Assembly: GCA_963820965.1 (NCBI GenBank)
Contig: CAWGCC010000005.1
Location: 248,001 to 312,000 of the forward strand
Direction of reading: 5' to 3'
DNA: 64,000 bases
Origin: DATEDA01 sp963820965
GTDB taxonomy: Bacteria > Pseudomonadota > Gammaproteobacteria > Burkholderiales > SG8-39
The notes under the pieces are model-generated. The model saw only the letters and a program-made list of their open reading frames with translations. It was not told the DNA's origin and did not search any database. This document shows, in pieces, positions 30,531-40,876 of the stretch (its first letter is position 1; each line of letters begins with the position of its first letter). Position numbers and translations under genes: made by a program.

Positions 30531-31511
30531 ATGTCCCTACCGGTGCAATTGCAGGGCAAGCTGGCGCTGCCGGTCGTCGGCTCGCCGATGTTCATAGTCT
30601 CCAACGCGGACCTCGTGGTCGCCCAATGCACCTCCGGCATCGTCGGCTCGTTTCCCGCGCTCAACGCCCGACCGAAGGAGGAACTGGAAAACTGGATCGT
30701 AGGCATCAAGACCGCGCTTGCGGAATACCGAACCTCGCACCCCGGCGAAGTCGTCGCACCATTCGCGGTGAATCAGATCATCCATCACTCCAACAGCCGG
30801 CTCGAGCATGATCTGGAGGTGTGCATTCGGCAGGAGGTGCCGATCATCATCACCTCGTTGCGCTCTCCGGAGGCCGTCGTGAAGCGCGTGCACGGCTACG
30901 GCGGGATCGTCCTGCACGATGTCATCAACGTGCGGCACGCCCAGAAGGCGCTCCAGGCCGGCGTCGACGGGTTGATTCTAGTTTGCGCCGGCGCCGGCGG
31001 CCACGCCGGGATGCTGAGCCCCTTCGCGCTGGTGAACGAGGTGCGCCGATTCTACGATGGCCTCTTGGTGCTGGCCGGTGCGATCACCAATGGCCGCGGC
31101 ATCCTCGCGGCCCAGGTCCTGGGCTGCGACCTGGCCTACATGGGCACGCGCTTCATCGCGACGCACGAATCCAATGCGGCCGACGAGTACAAGCAAATGA
31201 TCGTCGGCGCCACCGCCACCGACATTCTCTACACGCCTTACTTCTCCGGTGTGCACGGCAACTACCTGAAGCCGAGCATCCGCGCGGCCGGGCTTGACCC
31301 CGACAATCTCCCGTCAGCCGATCCGTCGAAGATGGACTTCGACAAGCGGGTCGAGAGGCCCAAGACCTGGAAGGCGATCTGGGGTGCCGGACAGGGTGTC
31401 GGCAACATCCGGGAAGTCATGCCGGCGCGCGAGGTCATTGCCGGGCTGCGAGACGAGTACGAGAGTGCAAAACAGGTGCTGTCCGCATTGACCGGGGGAC
31501 TCCGGATGTGA
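30531..31511 (+). CDS. Nitronate monooxygenase / FMN-dependent 2-nitropropane dioxygenase-like enzyme
   Basis: A 326-residue TIM-barrel flavoprotein of the NMO/2-nitropropane dioxygenase family. Landmarks: LALPVVGSPMFIVSNADLVV (about 11-30), the strand after VAPFAVNQIIHHSNSRLEHD, VLHDVINVRHAQKALQAGVD, then GLILVCAGAGGHAGMLSPFA (about 146-165; the GGHAG is the FMN-phosphate and active-site loop), VLAGAITNGRGILAAQVLG and CDLAYMGTRFIATHESNAAD (phosphate clamp). Members oxidise nitronates or act as FMN enoyl reductases. Near CoA-catabolic genes the latter or a detoxifying role is possible. Start ATG 30531 is close to the AMP-ligase/MaoC remnants, so its original operon partners have been lost. 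Confidence 0.9.
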   Translation: MSLPVQLQGKLALPVVGSPMFIVSNADLVVAQCTSGIVGSFPALNARPKEELENWIVGIKTALAEYRTSHPGEVVAPFAVNQIIHHSNSRLEHDLEVCIRQEVPIIITSLRSPEAVVKRVHGYGGIVLHDVINVRHAQKALQAGVDGLILVCAGAGGHAGMLSPFALVNEVRRFYDGLLVLAGAITNGRGILAAQVLGCDLAYMGTRFIATHESNAADEYKQMIVGATATDILYTPYFSGVHGNYLKPSIRAAGLDPDNLPSADPSKMDFDKRVERPKTWKAIWGAGQGVGNIREVMPAREVIAGLRDEYESAKQVLSALTGGLRM

Positions 31512-31574
31512 AATCACCCCCGAGCAGGGCGGTCGTCCTTCCTCGCTGCGGGCGAGAGGCGGGATGGACGGAAA

Positions 31575-32054
31575 TCAGCGACTCTTCTTCTGCGGCGCAG
31601 GAGCGCTCACTTCCACCTTCACCTCGGCGAGCCCCGCCTTGACCATCCCGATCTGCTGCGCGGCTGCGTAGGAAAGATCGATGATCCGGTCCCCACCGGA
31701 GAGGCGGTCATTGATGCGAACCTCGACCGACTTGCCGTTCGCGACATTCGTGACCTTGAGCATCGTCCCGAAAGGATGGTCATTGCTCGCTGCGGTGAGC
31801 TTGTTCATGTCGAAGCGCTCGCCGCTCGCGGTCTTGCGGCCCTGGAACTTCTTGCCGTAGTAGGCTGCTTTGCCCGTGCTCGCGTCCGGCGTCGCCGCAG
31901 CCGGCGCGGGGCTGGCGGGTGCAGGCGCCTGCGCGAGTTGCGGCGGCGAGGGCGTGGCGGCGCCTGGTTGATTCAAGGGAGTTGCGTGCGCAAGCACTCC
32001 GCAGGCGACGCAAAGCACCAAACCGACGGCAATCTCAACACCGATCTTCGTCAT
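31575..32054 (-). CDS. RlpA-like double-psi beta-barrel septal/lytic protein
   Basis: A 159-residue exported protein, start ATG 32052-32054. Signal peptide IAVGLVLCVACGVLAHA, an Ala/Pro-rich linker (residues about 28-58), then an RlpA-like domain: KAAYYGKKFQGRKTASGERF, LTAASNDHPFGTMLKVTNVA, VEVRINDRLSGGDRIIDLSY, AAQQIGMVKAGLAEVKVEV. RlpA enzymes cleave peptidoglycan strands lacking stem peptides at the septum. The classical TAAH is replaced by TAAS and NDRGP by NDRLS, so lytic activity is uncertain. There is no SPOR domain, so septal targeting is not evident. It stands alone on the minus strand. Confidence 0.88.
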   Translation of the reverse strand: MTKIGVEIAVGLVLCVACGVLAHATPLNQPGAATPSPPQLAQAPAPASPAPAAATPDASTGKAAYYGKKFQGRKTASGERFDMNKLTAASNDHPFGTMLKVTNVANGKSVEVRINDRLSGGDRIIDLSYAAAQQIGMVKAGLAEVKVEVSAPAPQKKSR

Positions 32055-32359
32055 GGGGCGTCTCCGGCAGGGACCAGCGCAACCGAAGGATCCAGCGCAA
32101 GCGGTTTGCGCCGCGGGTCCGCGGATGAGCTTACCCCATTCGCCTGGGCGCCGTGTTGCGGCAAGCGTCAGTGATGGCCTTTGTGCTCTCGCAGGACGGG
32201 TCGCGCGACGATGGATGTCCACCAAATCTCCGGACATCACATGGGGGGAGTGCTCGATTGGTTGGCGATGGCCACCCGGAGTTGCCGCGGTATGGGCAAA
32301 GCGACAGCACCGCGCTCGTGAGCGGCGGCCGCCGGCGCGTGCATCCGCGCTGCTTCTAT
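32055..32359. other. Intergenic region, no supported gene
   Basis: About 300 bases between the start of the RlpA-like gene and the end of the broken CHRD gene, both on the minus strand. Frames are present but without motifs. The RlpA-like promoter should lie here. Confidence 0.4.
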
Positions 32360-33005
32360 CTAGTGATCGTGATCGCCGCGCTTGCGGTCGCCGACCTGGC
32401 CGCGGATCTCCCCGGGCCGGAACAGCACCGAGTGAACGTTTGCATAGGTCGCACCGGCGCGGATCGCCTTGACGAGCCGTCGAACCTCTCCGATGGGGAC
32501 TGCGCAGCTCGAACCCTTGCCCGGCAACGGCGAGCACCTGGGCGGGCGTGATCGTTCCGCTCACAGTCCCTTCCGTGGACCAGGGCACAGTGGCGTGACC
32601 GCGCTGACGTCAATCGGCGCACTGGGGGCTGGAACGCCGGCGGTCTGGCAAAGCCAGACGACGATCCCGCCGACCGTGTGACGCTGGCCGAAGTGGATGT
32701 GGGCCTGGGTGACATCGCCTTCGAGGCCCTTGTAACTGAGCTCGTAATCGATCACGTCCCCCTCGAGCTCGGCCTCGAACTTCCCGCGCGCGCCTGTCGA
32801 TACAGCACCGCGGAGCGCGGAGCGGGGCCGGCGGCCCGGCAATGAAGTGAACCTCGTTGAAACCGGATAGCCGCGCACTGACCTTTCGGTCCTTGCCGCG
32901 GCGGTCGTCATCATCAGCCACGGCCACGGAAACCGTCCCTGCGTAAAAGCCGAGCGTCAAGACTGCGAGGCCTGCCGCAGCCGATCCTGGATGAAGCGCT
33001 CTCAT
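32360..33005 (-). pseudogene. CHRD-domain secreted protein, at least three frame breaks
   Basis: A secreted beta-sandwich protein of the CHRD (chordin-like) family, if repaired about 215 residues. The start has a signal peptide (LAVLTLGFYAGTVSVAVA), then VSARLSGFNEVHFIAGPPAP. Continuations lie in other frames: LRGAVSTGARGKFEAELEGD, YELSYKGLEGDVTQAHIHFG, GIVVWLCQT; then GTVSGTITPAQVLAVAGQG; then GEVRRLVKAIRAGATYANVH and FRPGEIRGQVGD to the stop at 32360. The AHIHFG and YANVH histidines are the conserved family positions. Frame changes fall near 32830, 32575 and 32510. So many breaks in one short gene favour true decay or locally poor sequence. Confidence 0.8.
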
Positions 33006-33266
33006 ATGTGCACCCCTTGGCAGCGGGAGGGAGGGGAGGACAGAAGCATCCGCTGCGCCGCATCTGCCGCACCGTGAACATCCCGTGCGGGCGCGCTATT
33101 CCGTGAACTCTTTTGATCGGCAAGTGGGCCGGTCCCGTTCGGACAGGATCGGGGACGCCAGGCCCCGGCGTCATGGACGGTCGTAATGAGCTCTCCAGCC
33201 GCTCAGAATCGCGCGAAGGTGCGATGCCGGCACCGGAACGAGCCAGTCACGGCACCTTACGACCTG

Positions 33267-34955
33267 CTAAACGTCGAATTCGCGCAGCAGCCTGCCCGGC
33301 CGCCCGCAGTCGCCGATCGGACCGTTCTCGTCCACGACGCGCGTGCCGTTGACCCATACACCGTGCAGGCCGACTGCCGGCGTGTCGATCCGGCTCGCGC
33401 CGGCGGGCAGGTCGAAAACGCGGCGCTTCGGCCCGCGGCCCACGGTAGCAGGATCGAAGAGGATGAGATCGGCCCAAGCGCCGGGCGCGAGGCGACCGCG
33501 GTCGCGGATTCGATAGAGCGCCGCCGGCTGGCTGGTCACCGCCTGCACGGCGCGCTCGAGCGTCAGGTCGCCGCGGCCGCGGACCCAGTGCCCGAAGAGG
33601 TGCAGCCCGAAGCCCGCGTCGCACAGGAAAGACAGATGCGCGCCGGCGTCCGAGAGCGAAATCTGCGCATTGCGCTGATGCAGCAGCTCGCGCACCTGGT
33701 CCTCGTTCGTGTTGAACAGCTTGCAGTCCATCATCGCGTCGAGCTCGCCGTCGAGACCGAAGTCGAGCAGCCAGTCGAAGGGGTCCTTGCCGTCGGCCCG
33801 CGCGAGTTCCGCGACGGCGCGACCGACGACCCGCGCGTGCTCCGGCCGCTGCGCCGCCATGACCGTCATGTGCTCGAGCGAGTGATAGGAGAAGCGGTTG
33901 GGCACGCCGCCGCGGCCGCGAGCTTCGGCCTTGATCGCGCGCCGGAACTCGGGGTCGGCGAGGATGCGCCGGTATTCGTCGGAGCCCTCGGCCTGGATCG
34001 CCGGACGCCACGCGATCAGCGCCTCCAGCGGATACGGGTGGCGCAGCGTGAACTCCATGCCGAGCGGGAAGCAGCTGACATGGCCCCATAGCTCGCGTCC
34101 ACGCTTGCGCGCCGCGTCGATCTCCGCGAACTCGCCGAACACGCGCTCGGGATCGTTCGGATCGACGAACAGGGCGGCGATGTTGACCGGCCGGCCGTTG
34201 CGCTCGGCGACCCGCTCCAGCCACGGCACGGTGGTGGTCATCCCCTTGGTCAGCATGAAGACGCCGCGGCCCACCTCGCCCAGCGCGCCGGTGAGCTCGA
34301 GCAGCTCGTGCTCGTCGGCGAGGCGCGAGGGCATCGGGATGCCGTTCTCGCCGTTGTGCTGCTCGAGCGTCGAGGTCGAAAAGCCCACCGCGCCGGCGCG
34401 CAGACCGTCGACGACGAGGCGCTTCATCTCCGCTACCTCCGCGGCGGTCGCCGCCCGCCTGGCCGCGTCTTCGCGCAGGACATAGGTCCGCACCGACGAG
34501 TGGCCGATGAACGAGGCGACGTTCGGCACGATGCCGCGGCGCTCGAGCATGCGGAGGTAGTCGGGGTAGCTCTCGAACTCCCATTCCACCCCTGCCCGCA
34601 GCGCGTCGAGCGGCATGCCCTCCACGTGGGTCAGGTTGCGCAGCGTGAGGTCCCGGTCGGCCGGCCGACAGGGCGCGATCGTGAAGCCGCAGTTGCCGAT
34701 CACCATGCTGGTGACGCCGAGAGCGACCGACGGCGATGCGAACGGGTCCCAGATGAGCTGCGCGTCGAAGTGCGTGTGAAGGTCGACGATGCCCGGCGCG
34801 AGCGCAAGCCCCTGCGCGTCCACGCGTTGCCGCCCGCCGCCGACATGATCGCCGATCGCCGCGATGCGGCCGTCCTTGACGCCCAGGCCGCCGCGCCGCG
34901 CCGGCGCGCCGCTGCCGTCGATCAACAGGGCGTTGTCGATGACCAGATCATGCAT
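33267..34955 (-). CDS. N-acyl-D-amino-acid deacylase / amidohydrolase family protein
   Basis: A 562-residue metal-dependent hydrolase of the D-aminoacylase branch of the amidohydrolase superfamily. Landmarks: the small beta-sandwich start MHDLVIDNALLIDGSGAPAR, the first metal motif ALAPGIVDLHTHFDAQLIWD (HxH, about residues 58-62), GVTSMVIGNCGFTIAPCRPA (with the Cys ligand position), GAVGFSTSTL, VNIAALF, and near the C-terminus ISLSDAGAHLSFLCDAGFGL (metal Asp) and LAPGAWADLILFDPATVGRG. The usual reaction is removal of an acyl group from a D-amino acid. Closely related proteins also act on other cyclic or acylated amides. Monocistronic, with a 195-base upstream gap and no obvious regulator. Confidence 0.92.
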   Translation of the reverse strand: MHDLVIDNALLIDGSGAPARRGGLGVKDGRIAAIGDHVGGGRQRVDAQGLALAPGIVDLHTHFDAQLIWDPFASPSVALGVTSMVIGNCGFTIAPCRPADRDLTLRNLTHVEGMPLDALRAGVEWEFESYPDYLRMLERRGIVPNVASFIGHSSVRTYVLREDAARRAATAAEVAEMKRLVVDGLRAGAVGFSTSTLEQHNGENGIPMPSRLADEHELLELTGALGEVGRGVFMLTKGMTTTVPWLERVAERNGRPVNIAALFVDPNDPERVFGEFAEIDAARKRGRELWGHVSCFPLGMEFTLRHPYPLEALIAWRPAIQAEGSDEYRRILADPEFRRAIKAEARGRGGVPNRFSYHSLEHMTVMAAQRPEHARVVGRAVAELARADGKDPFDWLLDFGLDGELDAMMDCKLFNTNEDQVRELLHQRNAQISLSDAGAHLSFLCDAGFGLHLFGHWVRGRGDLTLERAVQAVTSQPAALYRIRDRGRLAPGAWADLILFDPATVGRGPKRRVFDLPAGASRIDTPAVGLHGVWVNGTRVVDENGPIGDCGRPGRLLREFDV

Positions 34956-35149
34956 GCTCGCGCGTCCTCCTCGTGCAGGGCGTGTGCTTCGCCAACGAGT
35001 CGCGGCGAGCCTACGCGCATGTGCGAGATGATATCAACCGGATTCGCTCTGTCGAGATCAACGCCGCTGGGCGGCCTCGACCAGCGTGGCTCTGGAATGG
35101 TCACGAAGTCGTCATGTTCGCAGGTAACACCCGGCCGTTCAAACCAGGA

Positions 35150-37958
35150 CTACTCGATCAGTCGAAGCCCTGCGGGCAACTGCTCTCCGAACAGGTCGTT
35201 GCGGTCTGCGGCCACGACCTCGCAATATTCCTGGACGACTCGGATCTGGGCGTTGGTTGCGCCCGACCTCATGAGCTTCTCGACCACCCGGACGCGAACG
35301 TCGTCGTGGATGTCCAGTGCGCGCGTGTCGATGCGGCGGCACGCGAACGAAAACACCGCGGTGAGCGGCTGCAGGCCGAGCTTCTTCCAGTCGAGCGACT
35401 CCACCTGCGCAAAGCAGTCTTCGACCAGTGCGGCGGGCAGGACGGTTTCGGCAGCGGTATACAGGGGCACTCTGCTCAACAGTCGACAGAGCGCCCAGAA
35501 GACGTGCGGCTGATTGCTCGCCTTGCCCTTGAGGACGAGGCTCAGCAGCAGGCGGGCGAGCTCGAGCTTGTCGGGGAGGGCGATGCGTTCGAGACTTCCG
35601 AGGAGCCGCGTTCCCTCGACGAATTCCACGGCGGAGGATTTGAACTGGGGCAGCGCCGCGTCGAAGAGCCGCTGCTGCTGCTCGACGTCGAGCCCGCCCG
35701 CAGTCCGGCGCCACATCATCCACCAGTTCGACTGGGCGCTCTTCTCCTTCCGGTGCGCGAGGCCGAGATCGAAGCACTGCCACAGCTCGGTCATGCGCCA
35801 CGGATCGAGCTCGTCGCCATAGCCCGGACGCAACACGAAACCGGCGAGATACAGCCAGGTGTTTTCGTGCGCGAGCGACCTGCCGCGGCGAGTGATCCCG
35901 GGTGACAGCGAAGGCCACAAGGACCGCAGCAGCGCGATGCTCCAGCGCTCCCGCTCCTGCCGCAGCAGCCGTTCCAGATCCTTGGTGAGCGACTTGGCGT
36001 TGTCCTTCGGGTCGAGCGATTGCTTCTTCCCATAGAAGAGCGCGATGCGCGCCTGCGCCGCCTGCGCGGCCTCGACCGGCACGCCGAGCGCCGCCGGCTC
36101 GCCCGGTTCGGCGGGTTGCTGTGCGGGTGAGGGCTTCCGCAGATTGAAGTCGAGCAGCCACTGCTCGCGCGTCTCGTCATCGACCAGGGCGAGCTGCAGG
36201 ATGCCGAGCTCGGTGAGCCGCGCTTCGAGATGCACGCGGACGCGCTGCGCTTCGGCCTTGCGCGGATTGAACCCGTTGCGACCGAGCGCGAGGGTCGTGT
36301 GCAGCGGCGGCAACGGGTGGAAAGCGTCGGCGTCGAGCGCGACGATGGTTCCGGCCGCGTCGCCCGCGCGGCGGTTCGAGGTGTAGGCGGTGAAGCGCAC
36401 CGGCCGGTTGACCAGCAGGTGAAAGGCCGGCGCGGCCAGCTCGAGCACGCCGCCTTCTTCGAATCCCTTGGGGAGGACGCACACCAAGCGCGGCGTCTTC
36501 TCGGCTTCCTGCCGCTGCAACTCGAGGTAGACGCTGCGCGGATAGCCGCCGCGGATGCGCTTCCCGGCCACTCTCGAGCAGGGCGGCGAAATGCGCCGCA
36601 CCCTGGGCGATCGCGAGGCTCATGTCTTGCAGCGACAGCTGAGCGGGGCGTCTGCCCTGCCAGCTCTCGATGAGCTCAAGCATTCGCTCCTGGAAGAGGC
36701 GCGGCCGCAGCGTGCCGCCGACGAACAGCACTGCATCGACGGACCGACCGCTCAGGAACGCCGCCAGATGACGGCTGACGGCGGTATCGGCCGCGTAGGG
36801 GAGGCCGATCTCGCGCAGGCCGATCGCCCGACCGCGCGGCATTTCCGCAGCCGGGCTGAGCGGAAAGAAGCCCTCGATCACCAGTTGCTCGACAGCATCC
36901 CGCGATACCTCGGCACCGAGCGCCGAGCGAAACAGGCCACCGGCCTCGCCGGCGACAGCGATGGGAAAAACCTCGCCCGCCGCGGCGCCGCCTTCGAAGA
37001 TCCGCTCTTTGAGCGCCCGGGCCTGGGGGACGAGCTGACCCCATTGTTGGCGCGAGACGCGCTCTTCCGTCCCCGGCTTGAGCAGCCGCTCCATCAGATG
37101 CGCCAGGGCGAGGTCGATGTTGTCGCCGCCGAGCAGCAAGTGGTCGCTCGTCGCGATCCGCTCGATCGCCGGCCGTGCGCTCGCCGAAGGGAGCGGGGCG
37201 ATCCGGAACAGGCTGAAATCCGACGTGCCTCCGCCGATATCCAGCACGAGGACGCTCTGCGGGCGTTCGGCGAGCGCCGGCAAGCGACGGAGAAGCTCAC
37301 CGCCGGCGGCTGCACCGCCGCTCGCCGCGATCCAGGCATAGAACGCCGCCTGGGGTTCCTCCAGGAGCCTGAGCTCACGCGGATAGCCGGCCAGCGCGGC
37401 GGCCTTGCGGGTGAGGGCCTGGGCCCCTTCGTCGAACGAGGCAGGCACGGTGATGACGATGCGCTGCTCGACGAAGGCATTGCCCGGGTCCTGTCGCGCG
37501 AAGACGGCATCCCAGGCGAGCTTCAGATGCTCCAGGTAGGCGGCGCTCGCCTCGACCGGTGAGAGGCGCAGTTCTGCGGGAATCTCCTCCGAACCGAAGG
37601 GCAGCATCGGCGCCTCGCGATCGACCCCGCCGTGCGCGAGCCAGGACTTCGCGGAATGGATGACCCGCCCCGGCAGCCGGTTCGTCTGATCCTGCGCGAA
37701 GCTGCCGATGACGTAGCCGAGCGGCTCGTCGCGAACGTCCAAAACGAACGGGCTGAGAGCGCCCCGAGCGGTCTCGGCTTCCGTCGCGTAGTAGAAGAAC
37801 GAGGGGAGGAGGGGGCTCTCGCGGACGGCGTCGAGCGAGGCACGCTGGGTGATCGGCAGCACCGCGGCACCCCCGTGCTCCGCCTTCGGATCGACATAGG
37901 CGAGAGCGCAGTTCGTCGTGCCGAGGTCGATACCGATTGCATACCGCGGGGTCGTCAC
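35150..37958 (-). pseudogene. Hsp70-like protein with C-terminal DUF3731, one frameshift
   Basis: If repaired, about 935 residues. The N-terminal ATPase fold is clear: AIGIDLGTTNCALAYVDPKA (phosphate 1), VVITVPASFDE-type VITVPASFDEGAQALTRKAA, LRLLEEPQAAFYAWIAASGG (connect), VLVLDIGGGTSDFSLFRIAP (phosphate 2), LLLGGDNIDLALAHLMERLL, VDAVLFVGGTLRPRLFQERM (adenosine). After AIAQGAAHFAALLES the frame changes near 36564 (CCGGGAAG, an extra G) and continues as RIRGGYPRSVYLELQRQEAE, VRFTAYTSNRRAGD, then a large helical DUF3731-type region (about residues 650-930: TRRGRSLAHENTWLYLAGFV, SNWWMMWRRTAGGLD). The length is 3n+1. It lies 49 bases behind another Hsp70-like gene. A chaperone-like ATPase of unknown client. 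Confidence 0.88.
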
Positions 37959-38007
37959 CCCGGCCTCCGCACCTGCGGCAGAGAACGGGTTCGGTCCTCG
38001 CGCCCGC

Positions 38008-39886
38008 TCACTCCGCCGAGCGAAGATTGAATTCGAGCTTCCACCTGCGCTCGGACTGGGTGTGCTGCATCCACAGCTCGAGGGTGCCGACCTCGGTCAC
38101 CAGCGGGTGCAGCGTGACGGGCACGACCTGACCGATCGCCCCGTCCACCGTCGGCAGGGTGAGCGTCAACCCGGAGAGCTCGTCCAGGGAGCGCGTCGCG
38201 TTGTCGACGATGGTCCCGACGCGATCACCGGCGCGTATTCCGGAGCTGAAGAAGCGGAACTCCGCCGCCTCGCCCGTGACCAGGCCGAACTGACGGTTCA
38301 GCAGCTCGAGCTCGGTCCCTTCCTCGGTGCCCTGGGGCACGATGCAGATGCCTTTGACGGGCGGGACATAGCCCGGCACGGCAGGCATCGGGCTTTCCAG
38401 GCCGAGATAGTAGGAGCGGGAAGTTCCGGCGCGAATCCTGATGCCCGCGCCCGAAGCCTGCACCGCGCCGTAGTATGCGGCGCCGCGGGAGACCGCGATG
38501 TCGAGGCCCGCGCTCTTCAGCTCCTTGAGCTCGGCATCCGGTTCGAGCCAGGACTGAAGCAACTCGACGATCCGGCGACGAAAGATTTCCGCCTCGAACA
38601 CGCCGCCGTTGAACAGTACGACGGTCGGCCTGAGGAGCGGCGCGCGTTCCAGGTGCTCGGGATGAGCGATGAGGGCGGCGAGCTTTTCATCCGACTTGAC
38701 GTTCTCCAGACTGCGCCGAAGGAAGCGCGCCAGGTGCTTGCTCACCGCCGGTTCCGTCGCGTAGTCCAGGCCATATTCCTGCAGGCCCACTGACTTCCTT
38801 TGGGCCGGCAGTTCGCTCACGGCGGTGAGCGGGAAGTAGCCATCGACCAGCAGGGAGACCACTTCCTCGCGGGACAAGGCGGTGGAACGGGTGTTGGCGA
38901 AAAGGCTGGAGCCGCGCGAGGGGACCGCAATCGGAACTTCCCCCACGCTGTCGTCCGAGAGCAGCTTTTCCTTGGCGCTTCGGGCGCCATGCACGAGGGC
39001 CAGGAACTGCCACCGGTCGAGCTCGTGGCCATCGGCTTCGAGCTTGTTCTTGAGCGCGTAGGCCAAGGCGAGGTCCATGTTGTCCCCGCCCAGCAGAATG
39101 TGTTCCCCCACGGCGATCCGGTGCAGTTCCAGTTCCTTCGACAGGCCGCGGGGCGCCTCGGCGACGGCGATGAGGCTGAAATCGGCAGTGCCGCCGCCGA
39201 CATCGCAGACCAGGACCAGATCGCCCGCGGCCACCTGATCGGTCCAGGGAACCGCGCGCTCGTCGGCTTGCGAGTGCGCGATCCAGGCATAGAAGGCGGC
39301 CTGGGGTTCCTCCAGCAGCGTGACGCTCGCGAACCCGGCGGCGAGCGCGGCTTCGTGAGTGAGCGTACGCGCGACTTCGTCGAACGACGCGGGGACGGTC
39401 AGCACCACATGACAGTCCTCCAGGTCGGGGAGCATCGCCTCGCTTGCCGAGGTGGTACTCGACCGCGTGGCGCATGTGCTCGAGATAGCGGCGCGCGGCT
39501 TCCAGCGGCGACACCTTTCCTTCCGCGAGCTCCGATTGCCAGGGCAGGATGGGCGCGCGGCGATCCACGTGGGGATTGCAGAGCCAGGACTTGGCCGACG
39601 CGACCAGGCGGTCCGGCACCAGGGCGGCACGCTCGCGGGCGAAGGTGCCCACCACGGCGGTCATGCCATCTGCATCGCCCCAGGGCAAGGAGAAATCCCC
39701 CGCGGCGTATTCGTCGGTCGCGGGAATGTACAGGGCGGAGGGAAGCAGGGGCTTCTCGCCAATCACCGCGGGGGCGAGAACCTGGGTGATCTCGATGCCC
39801 CGCGCGACCCTTTCTTCCACTTCGCAGATGGAGATGCAGGAATTCGATGTGCCGAGATCGATTCCTATGCTGAACTTTTTCGTCAT
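38008..39886 (-). pseudogene. Hsp70-family protein, one frameshift
   Basis: If repaired, about 625 residues, the length of a DnaK-type protein. Landmarks: FSIGIDLGTSNSCISICEVE (phosphate 1), then a break near 39445, where AVEYHLG passes to SEAMLPDLEDCHVVLTVPAS; FASVTLLEEPQAAFYAWIAH; LVLVCDVGGGTADFSLIAVA (phosphate 2); HILLGGDNMDLALAYALKNK; PTVVLFNGGVFEAEIFRRRI (adenosine); and a substrate-domain-like end with YLGLESPMPAVPGYVPPVKG. An extra A in GGCAAGCG accounts for the 3n+1 length. It is clearly not DnaK itself (no DnaK-type lid or C-terminal EEVD-like tail). It lies between DUF2760 and the DUF3731-bearing Hsp70-like gene, all on the same strand, so the three proteins probably act together. 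Confidence 0.88.
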
Positions 39887-39955
39887 CGGTTGCTGTATGC
39901 GGAAGCTCTCTTGGCGGGACCGGAACGGCTGTTGCCAGCGGCATTTGCCGATCGC

Positions 39956-40585
39956 CTAGCGGACTTCGACCTCCACCGGCGTGATGATGTTCTGGCCGGC
40001 CGGGTCCACGGGACGCGTGAATCGGGGCAGGGCGATCTTCGTCGTCTTCCATCCGCGATGCACGACCACGCCACCGTAGGGCGGCTCGCCATGCACTTTG
40101 CCGAGCAGACGGTACTGGTGCGGGTCTGCCGATTTTTCGATCGTGATCCGCTCGCCCTCCTTGCCTGAATGGGCCGGGGAAAGCGCGAGGCATTCCTTGA
40201 TCACCGCCGCGCAACCCTGGTGGACGACACGCGAGGCGGCTGCCACCTGAGCGTCGTTGAAGGTGGTGATGTCCTCCATCAGGTAGTCGAGAAAGCGCCC
40301 TTTTTCCTGCAGCAGCGACAGCAGGATGAGAGCCTCGCCCGTTTGCGATGGTTCCGCCCGCGCGGGCTTCGGCGGCTCGGGGCGCGGCGGCTCGGCCGCG
40401 GGCACAGCGCCATTCTTGCGGTCGCGGCGTCCGATGAGGCTTTGCACCGCGATGAAGGCGGCAAGGATCATCACCGCCACATCGCGGTATTGCCAGAAGT
40501 TTGCAGGCAGCGCGTCGCTCGCAATGGGCAAGAAGTGCAGGGCGCTGAGCAACAATGCCCCGAGGGCGGCAATCAGGATTCCCAT
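39956..40585 (-). CDS. DUF2760 membrane-anchored protein
   Basis: A 209-residue protein starting at ATG 40583-40585. Two N-terminal membrane segments (LIAALGALLLSALHFLPIAS and YRDVAVMILAAFIAVQSLIG) are followed by a Pro/Ala-rich linker (about 70-95) and the DUF2760 domain: ALILLSLLQEKGRFLDYLME, DITTFNDAQVAAASRVVHQG, CAAVIKECLALSPAHSGKEG, then a beta-rich end with PPYGGVVVHRGWKTTKIALP. DUF2760 proteins are uncharacterised but, as I recall, are often encoded with the two Hsp70-like proteins found here. It may tether the Hsp70 pair to the membrane or act as their substrate adaptor (inference). It is the first gene of the operon; promoter probably within 40586-40876. Confidence 0.85.
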   Translation of the reverse strand: MGILIAALGALLLSALHFLPIASDALPANFWQYRDVAVMILAAFIAVQSLIGRRDRKNGAVPAAEPPRPEPPKPARAEPSQTGEALILLSLLQEKGRFLDYLMEDITTFNDAQVAAASRVVHQGCAAVIKECLALSPAHSGKEGERITIEKSADPHQYRLLGKVHGEPPYGGVVVHRGWKTTKIALPRFTRPVDPAGQNIITPVEVEVR

Positions 40586-40876
40586 AAGGCGATATTCAGG
40601 ACGGGAGCGGGCTACAAGCCAGGGAAAGACATCCGGAGATGTCTGGGGATGCTTCGCTGGTCCGAAGCATGCAGGACGGATCGTACCATCGGCTGCCGAT
40701 GGGATGATGACTCGAGCGTCCGGCACCCGAGAGGCGATTCGGTGCGGTCGCTCACCTGTGCGGGATCTACGGTTGCGGCCCGCGAACGAAGGGTGGGCTC
40801 GGCCAGCGTCCCAGCCCGTTAATGCCCCGTTAATCTGACCTTCATAGCATCCTCCCGACGCAACTCAGGGACTCCG

